A stretch of DNA of 8,492 nucleotides from Terrimonas_A sp036262095 (GTDB taxonomy: Bacteria; Bacteroidota; Bacteroidia; Chitinophagales; Chitinophagaceae), in the NCBI GenBank assembly GCA_036262095.1, contig DATAJQ010000290.1, forward strand, positions 1 to 8,492, in the 5' to 3' direction. The translations under genes and the position numbers were made by a program. The notes beneath the pieces are model-generated. The model had not been told where the DNA came from. It saw nothing but the letters and a program-made list of their open reading frames with translations, and made no database searches. Below, piece after piece: positions 1 to 8,100 of the stretch. Position 1 is the first letter of the stretch. Every line of letters starts with the position of its first letter.

Positions 1-469
1 ACGTATTGCTCATGTTGCCGGACCGGTAAACACTTCTGTTTCCGTGAACCGCATGAACGGTTATCTTGATGCGCTCGACAAATACGGGTTGAAGCGCGAC
101 AGTAACCTCATTTACCATTGCGAAGCCTTTGAAGAAAATGCACTCGACGCCATTAAAAAGATCCTTCGTCAAAAGCTCCTGCCCGACGGTATTTTTTTCA
201 TCAACGACCTTTCCGCCATTGCCGCTATCAAACACATGAAAAAGAAGGGCATCAACATACCGGAGGATATCCGGATCGCCGGTTTCAACGATGATCCCGT
301 CAGCGAAATGATCGAACCTTCCCTCACTACGGTTATGCAACCGGGTTATGAAGTGGGCAAACTGGCCATGCGCATGGTAGTGGATGAAATCAAAATCCCG
401 CGTAGCGATTACCAGACCGTAACTTTAAGAACTCAGTTAATAATCCGGGATTCCAGCAAGGGACGTTAA
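1..469 (+). CDS. LacI/GalR-family transcriptional regulator, C-terminal part (5' end outside window)
   Basis: Open frame from the window edge (first full codon at base 2) to TAA at 467-469, giving 155 residues, a little under half of a usual 330-345 residue LacI-type repressor. The helix-turn-helix DNA-binding domain is missing because the window starts inside the effector-binding domain. Visible family signatures are RIAHVAGP at the start, RMNGYLDAL shortly after, DGIFFINDLSAIAAI (the 'D.if..nD..A.g' strand-helix), NIPEDIRIAGFNDDP (the classic 'iP.di.i.GfDd.p'), then SLTTVMQP and GKLAMRMVVDEI. The GTG at 44 is an internal Val codon, not a start. Proteins of this family bind a small molecule, usually a sugar or nucleoside, in a periplasmic-binding-protein-like fold and change operator affinity. 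The gene converges on the SusCD operon. Control of that operon is plausible but not shown. Family call is firm; ligand unknown. Confidence 0.93.
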   Translation, partial: RIAHVAGPVNTSVSVNRMNGYLDALDKYGLKRDSNLIYHCEAFEENALDAIKKILRQKLLPDGIFFINDLSAIAAIKHMKKKGINIPEDIRIAGFNDDPVSEMIEPSLTTVMQPGYEVGKLAMRMVVDEIKIPRSDYQTVTLRTQLIIRDSSKGR

Positions 470-497
470 TGAACGTTTTAACCTGCGGGAAACCCGG

Positions 498-534
498 ATC
501 ATTTTATTTTCATTCGTATAGAATGATTTTTTTT
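498..534 (+). terminator. Putative intrinsic terminator after the LacI-type gene
   Basis: Bases 498-507 (ATCATTTTAT) pair with 518-527 (ATAGAATGAT) as a 10-bp stem with one T-G wobble and a 10-base loop. A run of eight T follows directly (527-534). It lies 28 bases after the LacI stop codon and points in that gene's direction. The stem is AT-rich, so it may be weak. Read on the minus strand, the stem has no T-run after it, so it does not clearly terminate the opposing operon. Confidence 0.5.
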
Positions 535-560
535 GTCATCCCTGTATCATTGATACTCTT

Positions 561-1631
561 TCACTTCTTCTTTCTTAATTTCTGTTCAAGCTTCATCGCC
601 TGGTTATAGTCTACCACATAATGCCACCAGTTGTTGAGATGGCCATCTGCTTTATTGAGACCTTTGAAATGCGGAACATGCCCCATCCACCAGGTCATAT
701 AACCCAGGTGCGTGCATTTCCATTCCTGGCAATCAACCATGCGGCCATTTGATTCTTTGATATTGGGGTAGAACTTCCATGTATCCGCATAGGTATTTAC
801 AACGGTTTTATTGATCCAGTCATAATCCTTTACCCCATTAGGTGGAAAATGGATATTGCCAACCTGTCCTTTCCCCGGCATTTTCATATCAATGGTGGTG
901 AATATCTCCCAGTTGTTCCTGTCTGCGGCAGTATTATCCCACCGGCCATATACTTTCCGCATGATCGATTCCATCCGGTGGCCATAGCTTTCCAGCGCCA
1001 GCGACATTTCGCGTTCGTAGTTCAGCCCCATCACAGTGAGCAGGTCTTTACAGGATGTACCCTCTACAGGATTGGAGTTGAGCCAGAACGCGCCCTCACC
1101 TGCAAAAGTGCTTTCCCAGGTTCCGCCATAAGGGAATGTCCAAAGCCACACCTCATTTATCTCGCCCTTATCGCGCATCTGGCAAAAACCATAGTGATCA
1201 ATGAAACGGTTATAATCGAAGGATGTGCCTTTAGCACGAAGGGTTTCCCATTTGGGTTCCTCCAGCAATTCAACAATGCGGCTCAATCCCAGCAATTCCT
1301 TTTCATCTTTCAGGTACGTAAAGAACAAAGAATCGTCGTACACTTTTACGATCTCGTAGCGAATGGCTCCTCCACTTACGGAGTTCAGCGTATCGCGATA
1401 ATCATTCATCAGTTTGTATGGGTCGTGCCATTGAAAACTGTAACCGGGTGTTTTGAAAACCTCGTGCATACGCTTATTACCCTTTGAAACTATACGCGGG
1501 TCCTGTATCACCACCGCCACTTTTACCGTTATAGGATCTGCGGTCGGTAACACTTTTTGTGCACGGGTTATGCCCGCCATTAAGATCAATAATGCAAGAG
1601 AAGCAAGGGAACGAAAAAACAGTCTGTTCAT
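561..1631 (-). CDS. Secreted protein of unknown function, last gene of the SusCD operon
   Basis: A 356-residue protein that I cannot assign to a named family. Residues 1-24 form a signal peptide (Arg-containing start, hydrophobic LASLALLILMAG, TRA-Q cleavage site), with no lipobox Cys, so the product is probably periplasmic or exported. The mature part opens with a strand-rich segment (about 34-100) and then has dense motifs: EVWLWTFPYGGTWES (160-174), GEGAFWLNS (179-187), NYERE (204-208), ESYGHRMESI (214-223), VGNIHFPPNG (257-266), DYDW (269-272), YMTWWMGHVPH (311-321) and NNWWHYVVDY (333-342). The many invariant-looking His, Glu, Asp, Asn and Trp residues suggest a compact enzyme or binding domain. 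H218-x-x-E221 with H261 could bind metal, but this is speculation. From memory, similar motif strings occur in uncharacterised secreted proteins of other phyla. It starts 18 bases after the DUF5007-like gene and ends in a Lys-rich tail. Confidence 0.85.
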   Translation of the reverse strand: MNRLFFRSLASLALLILMAGITRAQKVLPTADPITVKVAVVIQDPRIVSKGNKRMHEVFKTPGYSFQWHDPYKLMNDYRDTLNSVSGGAIRYEIVKVYDDSLFFTYLKDEKELLGLSRIVELLEEPKWETLRAKGTSFDYNRFIDHYGFCQMRDKGEINEVWLWTFPYGGTWESTFAGEGAFWLNSNPVEGTSCKDLLTVMGLNYEREMSLALESYGHRMESIMRKVYGRWDNTAADRNNWEIFTTIDMKMPGKGQVGNIHFPPNGVKDYDWINKTVVNTYADTWKFYPNIKESNGRMVDCQEWKCTHLGYMTWWMGHVPHFKGLNKADGHLNNWWHYVVDYNQAMKLEQKLRKKK

Positions 1632-1649
1632 GATTGTATAAATATGGTT

Positions 1650-2768
1650 TTAGAAAGTTCCATCAAGATGCGTATACGGAAATCTTGCAGCTATAACCCA
1701 GGTGCCGCTTTCATTAAATACTACTTTGGAACGCAAACGGATATACCATCTGCTGGCACCCCATGAATCATCTGGCCAGGGGTTCAGGAATGGCCATTTA
1801 TTTTGTCCATACACTTCGGTATGTAAACTAGCCGTATCCAATTTGGTAAAATCCATAGTCCCCCCTTTCAAATAGCTCAGCAGGTCCTGCCGCGCAGGAA
1901 AAGGTGTAACGGGAAATTCCACCACAGCTCCCTCCGGCGTATTTTGCCTGTTCACTGAATAATCGAAATAGCTTTCGGTACCTGTAGCATAGGTGGCATA
2001 ATCTTTAGATGCAAATACCGCACCTTCCGCATCCAGGTATTTGATGATCACTTTTATACCGGTAGTTGGTTCATTGCTTTGCTTATATATATCCACTAAT
2101 TCCTTTCCATTACGGCTATAGATGTTCTGGTGTCTGTCTAATGCATCCTCTGGTATATTATCATACAGTGTGAAAGTGGTTTGACCACCGGCATTTACCA
2201 ACAAAATAGCAGTTGCAGCCTGGTAAAAAGTATAAGGCTTTTTTTCGGATGTTAGTTTCAGCACAGCATAGTCTTTCACTAATCGATCGCCTTTGGAATT
2301 CGCCACTTTTACATCCACATGGTAAACATCACCGGCATTCTTCAGGTTGCTGGTTGTTTCCAGATATTGCAGCATACCATTTACAGGATTGATGCTTACT
2401 GCAGGCAACTGTTGTTCAGTCAGCTTGGCATTGATCAGCGCAATTGTGGTGTCGGTTTTATTGTTGTAGGGTTTATTCCAGGTCTTGTAAGGATATAATG
2501 TAAAGAATTGTTCGGAACGGTTTCCATTTGCATCGCGCACATTCTCGATAGAGAAAGTAGCAGGCATGGAGCTGCCATCGAGCCAGGCCACATCAGTGTT
2601 TCCTTTTCCACCAAGTGGTACCATGATCGTGTCGGCGCCTTTGAGATAAATATTATCGCTTATAAAACCTTTTTCATCCGACACTTTGTAGCAACTGGTA
2701 AAAACGGAAAGTGCCAGGATAATTATCAGAAAATTTTTCATCTTGACTTTTTTTAGTTTGAATGACAT
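1650..2768 (-). CDS. DUF5007-like lipoprotein, SusE/F-position accessory protein
   Basis: A 372-residue predicted outer-membrane lipoprotein. The lipobox is FTSC with the lipidated Cys at residue 26. The first ATG lies 3 bases after the FAS1 stop codon; a second ATG at 2741 (residue 10) gives a more standard signal, MKNFLIIILALSVFTSC, behind an A-rich leader and may be the true start. Visible blocks are WLDGSSMPATFSIENVRDANG (62-82), TWNKPYNN (96-103), VYHVDVKVANSKGDR (148-162), then a second half ending in WYIRLRSKVVF (341-351) and the tail FPYTHLDGTF. This matches my recollection of DUF5007 proteins, which follow FAS1 genes in Bacteroidota SusCD operons. An alternative is a DUF1735/DUF4361 (BT_3987/BT_3044-like) assignment. 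It probably sits on the cell surface beside SusCD and may bind ligand or scaffold the complex. No catalytic motif is visible. Confidence 0.85.
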   Translation of the reverse strand: MSFKLKKVKMKNFLIIILALSVFTSCYKVSDEKGFISDNIYLKGADTIMVPLGGKGNTDVAWLDGSSMPATFSIENVRDANGNRSEQFFTLYPYKTWNKPYNNKTDTTIALINAKLTEQQLPAVSINPVNGMLQYLETTSNLKNAGDVYHVDVKVANSKGDRLVKDYAVLKLTSEKKPYTFYQAATAILLVNAGGQTTFTLYDNIPEDALDRHQNIYSRNGKELVDIYKQSNEPTTGIKVIIKYLDAEGAVFASKDYATYATGTESYFDYSVNRQNTPEGAVVEFPVTPFPARQDLLSYLKGGTMDFTKLDTASLHTEVYGQNKWPFLNPWPDDSWGASRWYIRLRSKVVFNESGTWVIAARFPYTHLDGTF

Positions 2769-2771
2769 CGT

Positions 2772-3548
2772 TTACAGCAGATCATCTGCACGTGTGCCGA
2801 AAAAGAACAATGAGTGATAATAGTAGTGATCGGTATAACTGTAATCACCGCTGTAGATCACATGTACTACGCCATTAGTCGTTTTCACATCGGAGATATA
2901 CATTTTATATACCTGGTCGCACTCGGGATTATCCATCCCCATGGCTGTACGTGTAGCACCGCTCATTTCCCAATTGGCGCCGCGCTTGAAATGCACAGTC
3001 ACTTTTTGGGGACGGCTTTGCATGAAATTGGAATATTGATATCCCTGTCCCGGCTGCCCCCCACCGTCCCAGGCAGCACCTGGTTCGGCAGTAGCTTCTA
3101 CAAGGCTCAACCGAAGAGAATCCCCCGCATGGTGGGTAGGGAGCAAAATTCCTTCAGATGTCAAATCTGTACTGAGAAAGCTGCCATCTACTATGTACAT
3201 CTTCAATTGTTCCAGCTCGGCTACGGGAATATCTTCGACCGTCATTTCTTTAGCATTAGGGTCCAATCGCAACAAGCGGTTGTTTTTGCGGCGCAGATAA
3301 CGGTTCACGGCAAAGTTGCTTGGCGCAATCAGTGTTACGTTGCCATTCACTTCATCTTTTAAACCGGCTTTCTCAATGAGACGTGCGGTTGACGTAGTCA
3401 CATCAAATGATTTCAGAAAATCAAACGTGCTCATGTTCACTTCATTGGTCTCGTTCCGGTCGCCCCCTATAATATGTCCGTTCTTGGAGCAGGAGCTCAG
3501 AACAAGCACCAGCAGAAGCCCATATATTGATAATGATTTTTTTGTCAT
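2772..3548 (-). CDS. FAS1 (fasciclin) domain lipoprotein
   Basis: A 258-residue predicted lipoprotein. The signal is MTKKSLSIYGLLLVLVLSSC with the lipidated Cys at 20. A FAS1 domain spans about 39-235. It opens with MSTFDFLKSF and LIEKAGLKDEV, carries the first conserved FAS1 box NVTLIAPSNFAVN (70-82) and closes with the second box TTNGVVHVIYSGDY (223-236), corresponding to the family's 'T.FAPtN.A' and 'tsNGvvHvid' patterns. The span is longer than the usual 130-140 residues because of a Gly/Pro/Gln-rich stretch around 155-180 between the boxes. The C-terminus is unusually aromatic (YSYTDHYYYHSLFFF). FAS1 domains generally mediate adhesion to proteins or glycans at cell surfaces. Placement 17 bases after susD suggests a surface partner of the transporter. 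The FAS1 call is good; the ligand is unknown. Confidence 0.88.
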   Translation of the reverse strand: MTKKSLSIYGLLLVLVLSSCSKNGHIIGGDRNETNEVNMSTFDFLKSFDVTTSTARLIEKAGLKDEVNGNVTLIAPSNFAVNRYLRRKNNRLLRLDPNAKEMTVEDIPVAELEQLKMYIVDGSFLSTDLTSEGILLPTHHAGDSLRLSLVEATAEPGAAWDGGGQPGQGYQYSNFMQSRPQKVTVHFKRGANWEMSGATRTAMGMDNPECDQVYKMYISDVKTTNGVVHVIYSGDYSYTDHYYYHSLFFFGTRADDLL

Positions 3549-3565
3549 ACTATACAGTTTTTAAT

Positions 3566-5167
3566 TTACCAGATGGTTTTCCCGTTCCAGTAAGGTGTTT
3601 GGCTAACGAGTTTGTTGGTGGTAATGATGTTGCCGCTTACAGGCCAGTAGTATCCTTTTTGTGCATAACGGTCAGGCGTCATTGCAGAGCTGAAAGGCCA
3701 GTAATTATTGCGTACATAATCGAAGAAGATCTTTCCTTCACCGATCAGTTCGGCAGTCCGTTGCTGCAATACCTCTTCCAACACGTCCGCTCCACTGAAA
3801 GGAAGCAATCCTGCCCGGTTACGTATTTCATTAATGATAGGCAGCGCAGCCGGGGCATTATTGTTTTTCACATAAGCTTCGGCCAGCAACAGCTTAATGT
3901 CAGTAAACCGGAATACAGGAATATTAGCTTCTGCGAAATAGGCATTGTATTCATTCCACTGGTGTGCGGGATCAACGGTGAACGAAGCAAATTTTTTCAT
4001 CCAGGTCACTTTATTGCGATCAGTAGCCACCTGGCTTACATCCGAGAAAGCTTCATTATAGGTAGAGCTCCATGCATCCCAGAACAGATCGGCTCTTTTG
4101 TCTTCCGGATATTCAGGATACACGAATTCCTTCCTGTTATATGGCACCCAGTTGATAAAATTGGCGCGGTCTTTTGTAACGTCACCATCCAACGGCGGCA
4201 GTTTGGTAGTGATCTGTTCAATACCACCCTGGTCAGCACGATAGGATTCTTTCTGATCAAGGGAAATGTTCAGCTCAAAAACCGCTTCGCTTGATTGTCC
4301 GCGATACATATTCAATATCGCCGTTTCACTGGTATATGGCGCCAGTGAGTAATTACCTTTGGTTACTGCGCCCTCCAGAGCTGTCACGGCTGCAGCAATA
4401 TTTTCAGCAGGCGCTTCGCCGTCACGTTTTTTCAGGAAAGCCATCCATAGGTTGGCATAACCTTGCAATGCCTGTGCACTTCCTTTATTGGCGCGTATAC
4501 CCCACTCGGAATTACCGGGCGTGCCGTAAGAAAGCAATTCTGCTGCTTTACCAGCATCGGCCAATACCTGTGCGGTAATTTCTTTGTCGCTACTGCGTCC
4601 TACATTGATCAGCATATTATCGGGAGAGATCACCTGGCTGCTGCTTTCGATACTCTCTGTTATCAGTGGTGCATTACCCCAGAAATTGGCGATATTATAG
4701 TAAGTGAGTGCACGGAGGAAATAAGCTTCGCCCAGCAGTTTGCTCTTACTTCCATTTTTAAACACATTCTCCGGCATCGCCTCCACTTTATCGATTACCA
4801 GGTTGGTTTGCGCTATCACCTTATAAAATGGGTTCCAGTCGGCATAGTTTTCGATCGAACCCCATGATTTGTTGGTCGAGTTCACATTGGCGAAATCACC
4901 AGGTTTGTAAAATGCATCGCTTGAACCACCATTCCAGCCACGGTTCAGTAAGCCGGTGGTAACATCACCACGGTTATATAATTGTGCATTCACCATTAAG
5001 CCGCGATAAAGCGCATAGGTTCCCAGCACTGCTTTTTCAGCATCTTTTTCCGTTTTCCAGAAAACCTCATTGTACACCAGGTCGATCTGATCCGGCGACA
5101 GGAAATCTTTTTTACAGCCTGTACCGAGCAACGTTACAATAGCCAGTATATAAAATAATTTTTTCAT
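3566..5167 (-). CDS. SusD/RagB-family nutrient-binding outer-membrane lipoprotein
   Basis: A 533-residue lipoprotein of normal SusD length. The signal is MKKLFYILAIVTLLGTGC with the lipidated Cys at 18, followed by KKDFLSPDQ. Family marks include NEVFWKTEKDAEKAVLGTY (33-51), KVIAQTNLVIDKVE (116-129), the helical GEAYFLRALTYYNIANFWG (146-164) with NAPLIT, then IPVFRFTDIKLLLAEAYVK (416-434), INEIRNRAG (445-453), ELIGEGKIFFDYVR (473-486) and a YYWPVSGN...NKLVSQTPYW ending. SusD proteins form the hinged lid over their SusC partner and bind extracellular oligomers through a TPR-like helical scaffold. The ELIGEGKIFFDYVR block departs from the common 'ELafEG.r.fDL.R' form but keeps its core. It starts 12 bases after the susC stop codon, so the pair is co-transcribed. 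Substrate cannot be deduced. Family call is very firm. Confidence 0.97.
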   Translation of the reverse strand: MKKLFYILAIVTLLGTGCKKDFLSPDQIDLVYNEVFWKTEKDAEKAVLGTYALYRGLMVNAQLYNRGDVTTGLLNRGWNGGSSDAFYKPGDFANVNSTNKSWGSIENYADWNPFYKVIAQTNLVIDKVEAMPENVFKNGSKSKLLGEAYFLRALTYYNIANFWGNAPLITESIESSSQVISPDNMLINVGRSSDKEITAQVLADAGKAAELLSYGTPGNSEWGIRANKGSAQALQGYANLWMAFLKKRDGEAPAENIAAAVTALEGAVTKGNYSLAPYTSETAILNMYRGQSSEAVFELNISLDQKESYRADQGGIEQITTKLPPLDGDVTKDRANFINWVPYNRKEFVYPEYPEDKRADLFWDAWSSTYNEAFSDVSQVATDRNKVTWMKKFASFTVDPAHQWNEYNAYFAEANIPVFRFTDIKLLLAEAYVKNNNAPAALPIINEIRNRAGLLPFSGADVLEEVLQQRTAELIGEGKIFFDYVRNNYWPFSSAMTPDRYAQKGYYWPVSGNIITTNKLVSQTPYWNGKTIW

Positions 5168-5179
5168 TTGGTTGCAGTT

Positions 5180-8100
5180 TTAGAATTGAATGTTTAGTCC
5201 CAGCGCCAGGCTGCGGTTGATCGGGTATCCCTGTCCGTTATAATACCCGGTTTTCGTGATCAGCCTCGGATCTGGCACATTCGAAGCCTTCCACATTGCC
5301 ACGTTGCGCATAGTGCTGTAGACGTTCATGCCGCGAAGGCCGAATCTCTTAGCAAATTTTGCCGGAATGTTGTAAGACAGCGTTATGTTGTCCAAACTCC
5401 AGTAATCACCTTTTTCAATGAACATGGATGATTCACGGAATGAACGTGCGCTACCGCCATCGCTGTAGCTGATATAGCGCATGGGATAATAAGCAGCATC
5501 GCCGGGTTTTTCCCAAAACGATACAGAAGACGACAGATCATACAATGCATCGGTGAAAAAGCGTGTATTGTCGTCGTATTGTGACAACATCTGCTGCAAA
5601 GAAGTATTGAAAATATAATGTCCGAACGCAAATGAACTTTGTACGCGTAAGTTGAAGTTCTTGAATTTAATATGTGTATGGAAACCACCCTGTATCTTAG
5701 GCTCTGGTGATTTGCCCTGGATGATCTTCTTATCATATCCATAGTCGGCACCATCAATCAGGTAGTCGCCATTCACGTCGGTGAACACTGGCATGCCCGG
5801 GAAAACTTTTCCCTGTTGATTCAGTGCCAGACCGGCATCTGCCCAAAGGTATTTCATGGGTTCGCCTGTAGCAGGATTGACCGGCAGGTCATCCACGTTT
5901 TGCAAAGGCCCCAGGTATTCATAGGTGTAATACTGGAAGGCAGGCTGATTCATCACGAAGGCATAGTTGCCATTGATGTAGTCGCGTCCGCCATTGCCTA
6001 ATTTAGCGATGGACGTTTGGTTACGCGCCAGGTTCAGCGTCATGTCCCATTGGAAATCCTTGTCGCGGGGGAAGAGATAACCTGTAATACCCACTTCAAA
6101 ACCATTGCTGGTCATGTCCACCAGGTTAGAGCGGATAGAGGTGTAACCAACCTCAGGAGAAAGCATCGATACATATACCAATCCTGATGAGTAGCGGCTA
6201 TACAGATCGGCATTGATATAAATGCGGCTTTTGAACAGTTCGAGATCAAGACCGTAGTTGACCTCTGTCGATTTGCTCCATGACAATGAACGGTTCGCGA
6301 TCTTGTTGAAATCAGGTATAACGACACCGCCACCGCCATAGGTATTCACCACGATACGGTTGCCATAGATATCATAGATACCGGCGCCAATATTAGTGAT
6401 GTTGATGAGTGAATTGTATTGCAGCAGCGGATCTGAATCGATAGTACCGGAAGAACCATAGGAAACACGGAGCTTACCATAATTGATCACATTCTGCAAA
6501 TTGCTCATGAACGGTTCGCGGGAGAAGGTCCAGCTACCTTTTACGGAAGGGAACGTGGTCCATTTATTATTTTCACCAAAACGGGATGAACCATCACGGC
6601 GTATAACGCCTTCCACCTTATATCTGTCTTTATATCCATAACTGACATTGGCCAGGTAAGAAAGCAGGTGCGACTTCACGATATCACTCACACCAAATAC
6701 ATTTTCTTTGGGGAAGCCCTGCACCACGCGGATGTAATCGCTGGAGCCGCCTTCACCATACAACCTGTTCATGGAATTCTGTTCTATATTCACCTCAGTT
6801 CCCGCAAGGGCTGTTAATTCATGGTCACCAAAAGTCTTGAAATAGCTAAGTATCGAATGCGCATTGAATGTAACGTTAGTGCTGGAAGAAGATTCTGCAT
6901 AAGAAAGGAAATTGGCAGAAGCAGTGGAAGGAACGAAATAATCTTTCTTTCCGAAAATGGTGGATATGGCTGCCTGGTTATCCAGGGTCAATTCTTTCGT
7001 GAACTTGATGCGCATACTTTCGTTCAATGTAGCCATATAGGTCTTGTTGGCATTATAGGTATCGCCCAATTTTCCTGAAAGGAGATCAAGTTCCTCCGGC
7101 GTTTTATAATACAGTGATGATGGTAACTGTGTGGGGCTGGTGGGGAATGAACGGAGATTGTCCGTTTGTCCGCCCTTCCTGTCGAGGTAGGTCAGCCGTA
7201 CAGAAATGTCATTATGTATCTTGGAAGAGATATCTGAAGTGAGGCTGGCATTGGCGGTGAAACGTTTGAAACCAAAACCAACCAGCACGCCTTTCTCATC
7301 ATAATAACCAAGGCCTACGCGGAAGGCATTCTTCTCATTGCCGCCTTCCATATTAAGGTCAACCTGACGGGTGATCCCTTTTTGATAAAACAGGTCTTGA
7401 TAATCATAAGCATTGTTAAATGCGGGATTGTATTTATCCGTCAACACAGCAGGCAGCATATACCCTTCCACTTCCAGGCCATTGCGTACATCGACCCAGG
7501 CCTGATCTCCAAACAATGTTTTGAGGCTTTCTTTATATAATCGGAGTTTCTCCTGGCGCTCTGCTTCGCCGGTAAATACCTTCAGTTTTTCCGGTTCAAA
7601 GTTTACACCCAGCACCGAGCTGAAGTTGAATCGCGTTTTCATATTACGGCCGCGGCGTGTTTTAATGATCACCACACCGTTGGCTCCGCGGGAACCGTAG
7701 ATAGCTGTAGCAGCAGCATCTTTGAGGATATCGATCGATGCAATATCATCAGGATTGAGGGTGGCGAAGAAATCGTTCTGGCTTACATCGAACCCTGCCA
7801 GATCTGAAAGTGAAATGGGAACACCATCCACGATATAAAGCGGGTTACTGAGGCCATTCACATCACTGGCATCAGAAAGACTTGTATTGCCGCGCACTAC
7901 AAGTCCACCGCCAGAACCACCTGGCAAACCTGTGCGTACAACAGCCTGCACGCCCGGAGCCTTACCTGCGAGCAGGTTAATGATCGAAGGAGCGGGCACA
8001 TCCTGCAGATCCTTTACATCAATGGAAGAAACAGCACCGTTCACATCCTTACGTTGAACGGCCTTGTAACCTACTATCACTACCCCGTCCATGTCTTTAT

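Noticed and set aside
463..476. Inverted repeat ACGTT-AATG-AACGT over the LacI stop codon
   Set aside because: Only 5 bp of stem and a short T-run. It is weaker than the hairpin at 498-534 and could occur by chance.
487..497. Small hairpin CGGG-AAA-CCCG
   Set aside because: A 4-bp stem with a 3-base loop and no continuous T-run directly after it on either strand, so it is not a convincing terminator.
544..556. Short palindrome GTATC-ATT-GATAC just past the operon's last stop codon
   Set aside because: Five to six base pairs with an almost absent loop and no T-run on the minus strand. It cannot be supported as the operon terminator.
849..1487. 212-codon plus-strand open frame opposite the secreted unknown protein
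   Set aside because: It lies wholly antisense to a gene with a signal peptide and coherent motifs. Its own translation shows no signal, domain or low-complexity logic and is typical of a mirror frame.
2814..3362. 182-codon plus-strand open frame opposite the FAS1 gene
   Set aside because: Covered by the FAS1 coding sequence, whose two conserved boxes are in the minus-strand frame; there is no independent support.
3527..4294. 255-codon plus-strand open frame opposite the end of susD
   Set aside because: Antisense to well-conserved SusD sequence. The translated product has no recognisable domain, and its length is explained by the codon bias of the real gene.
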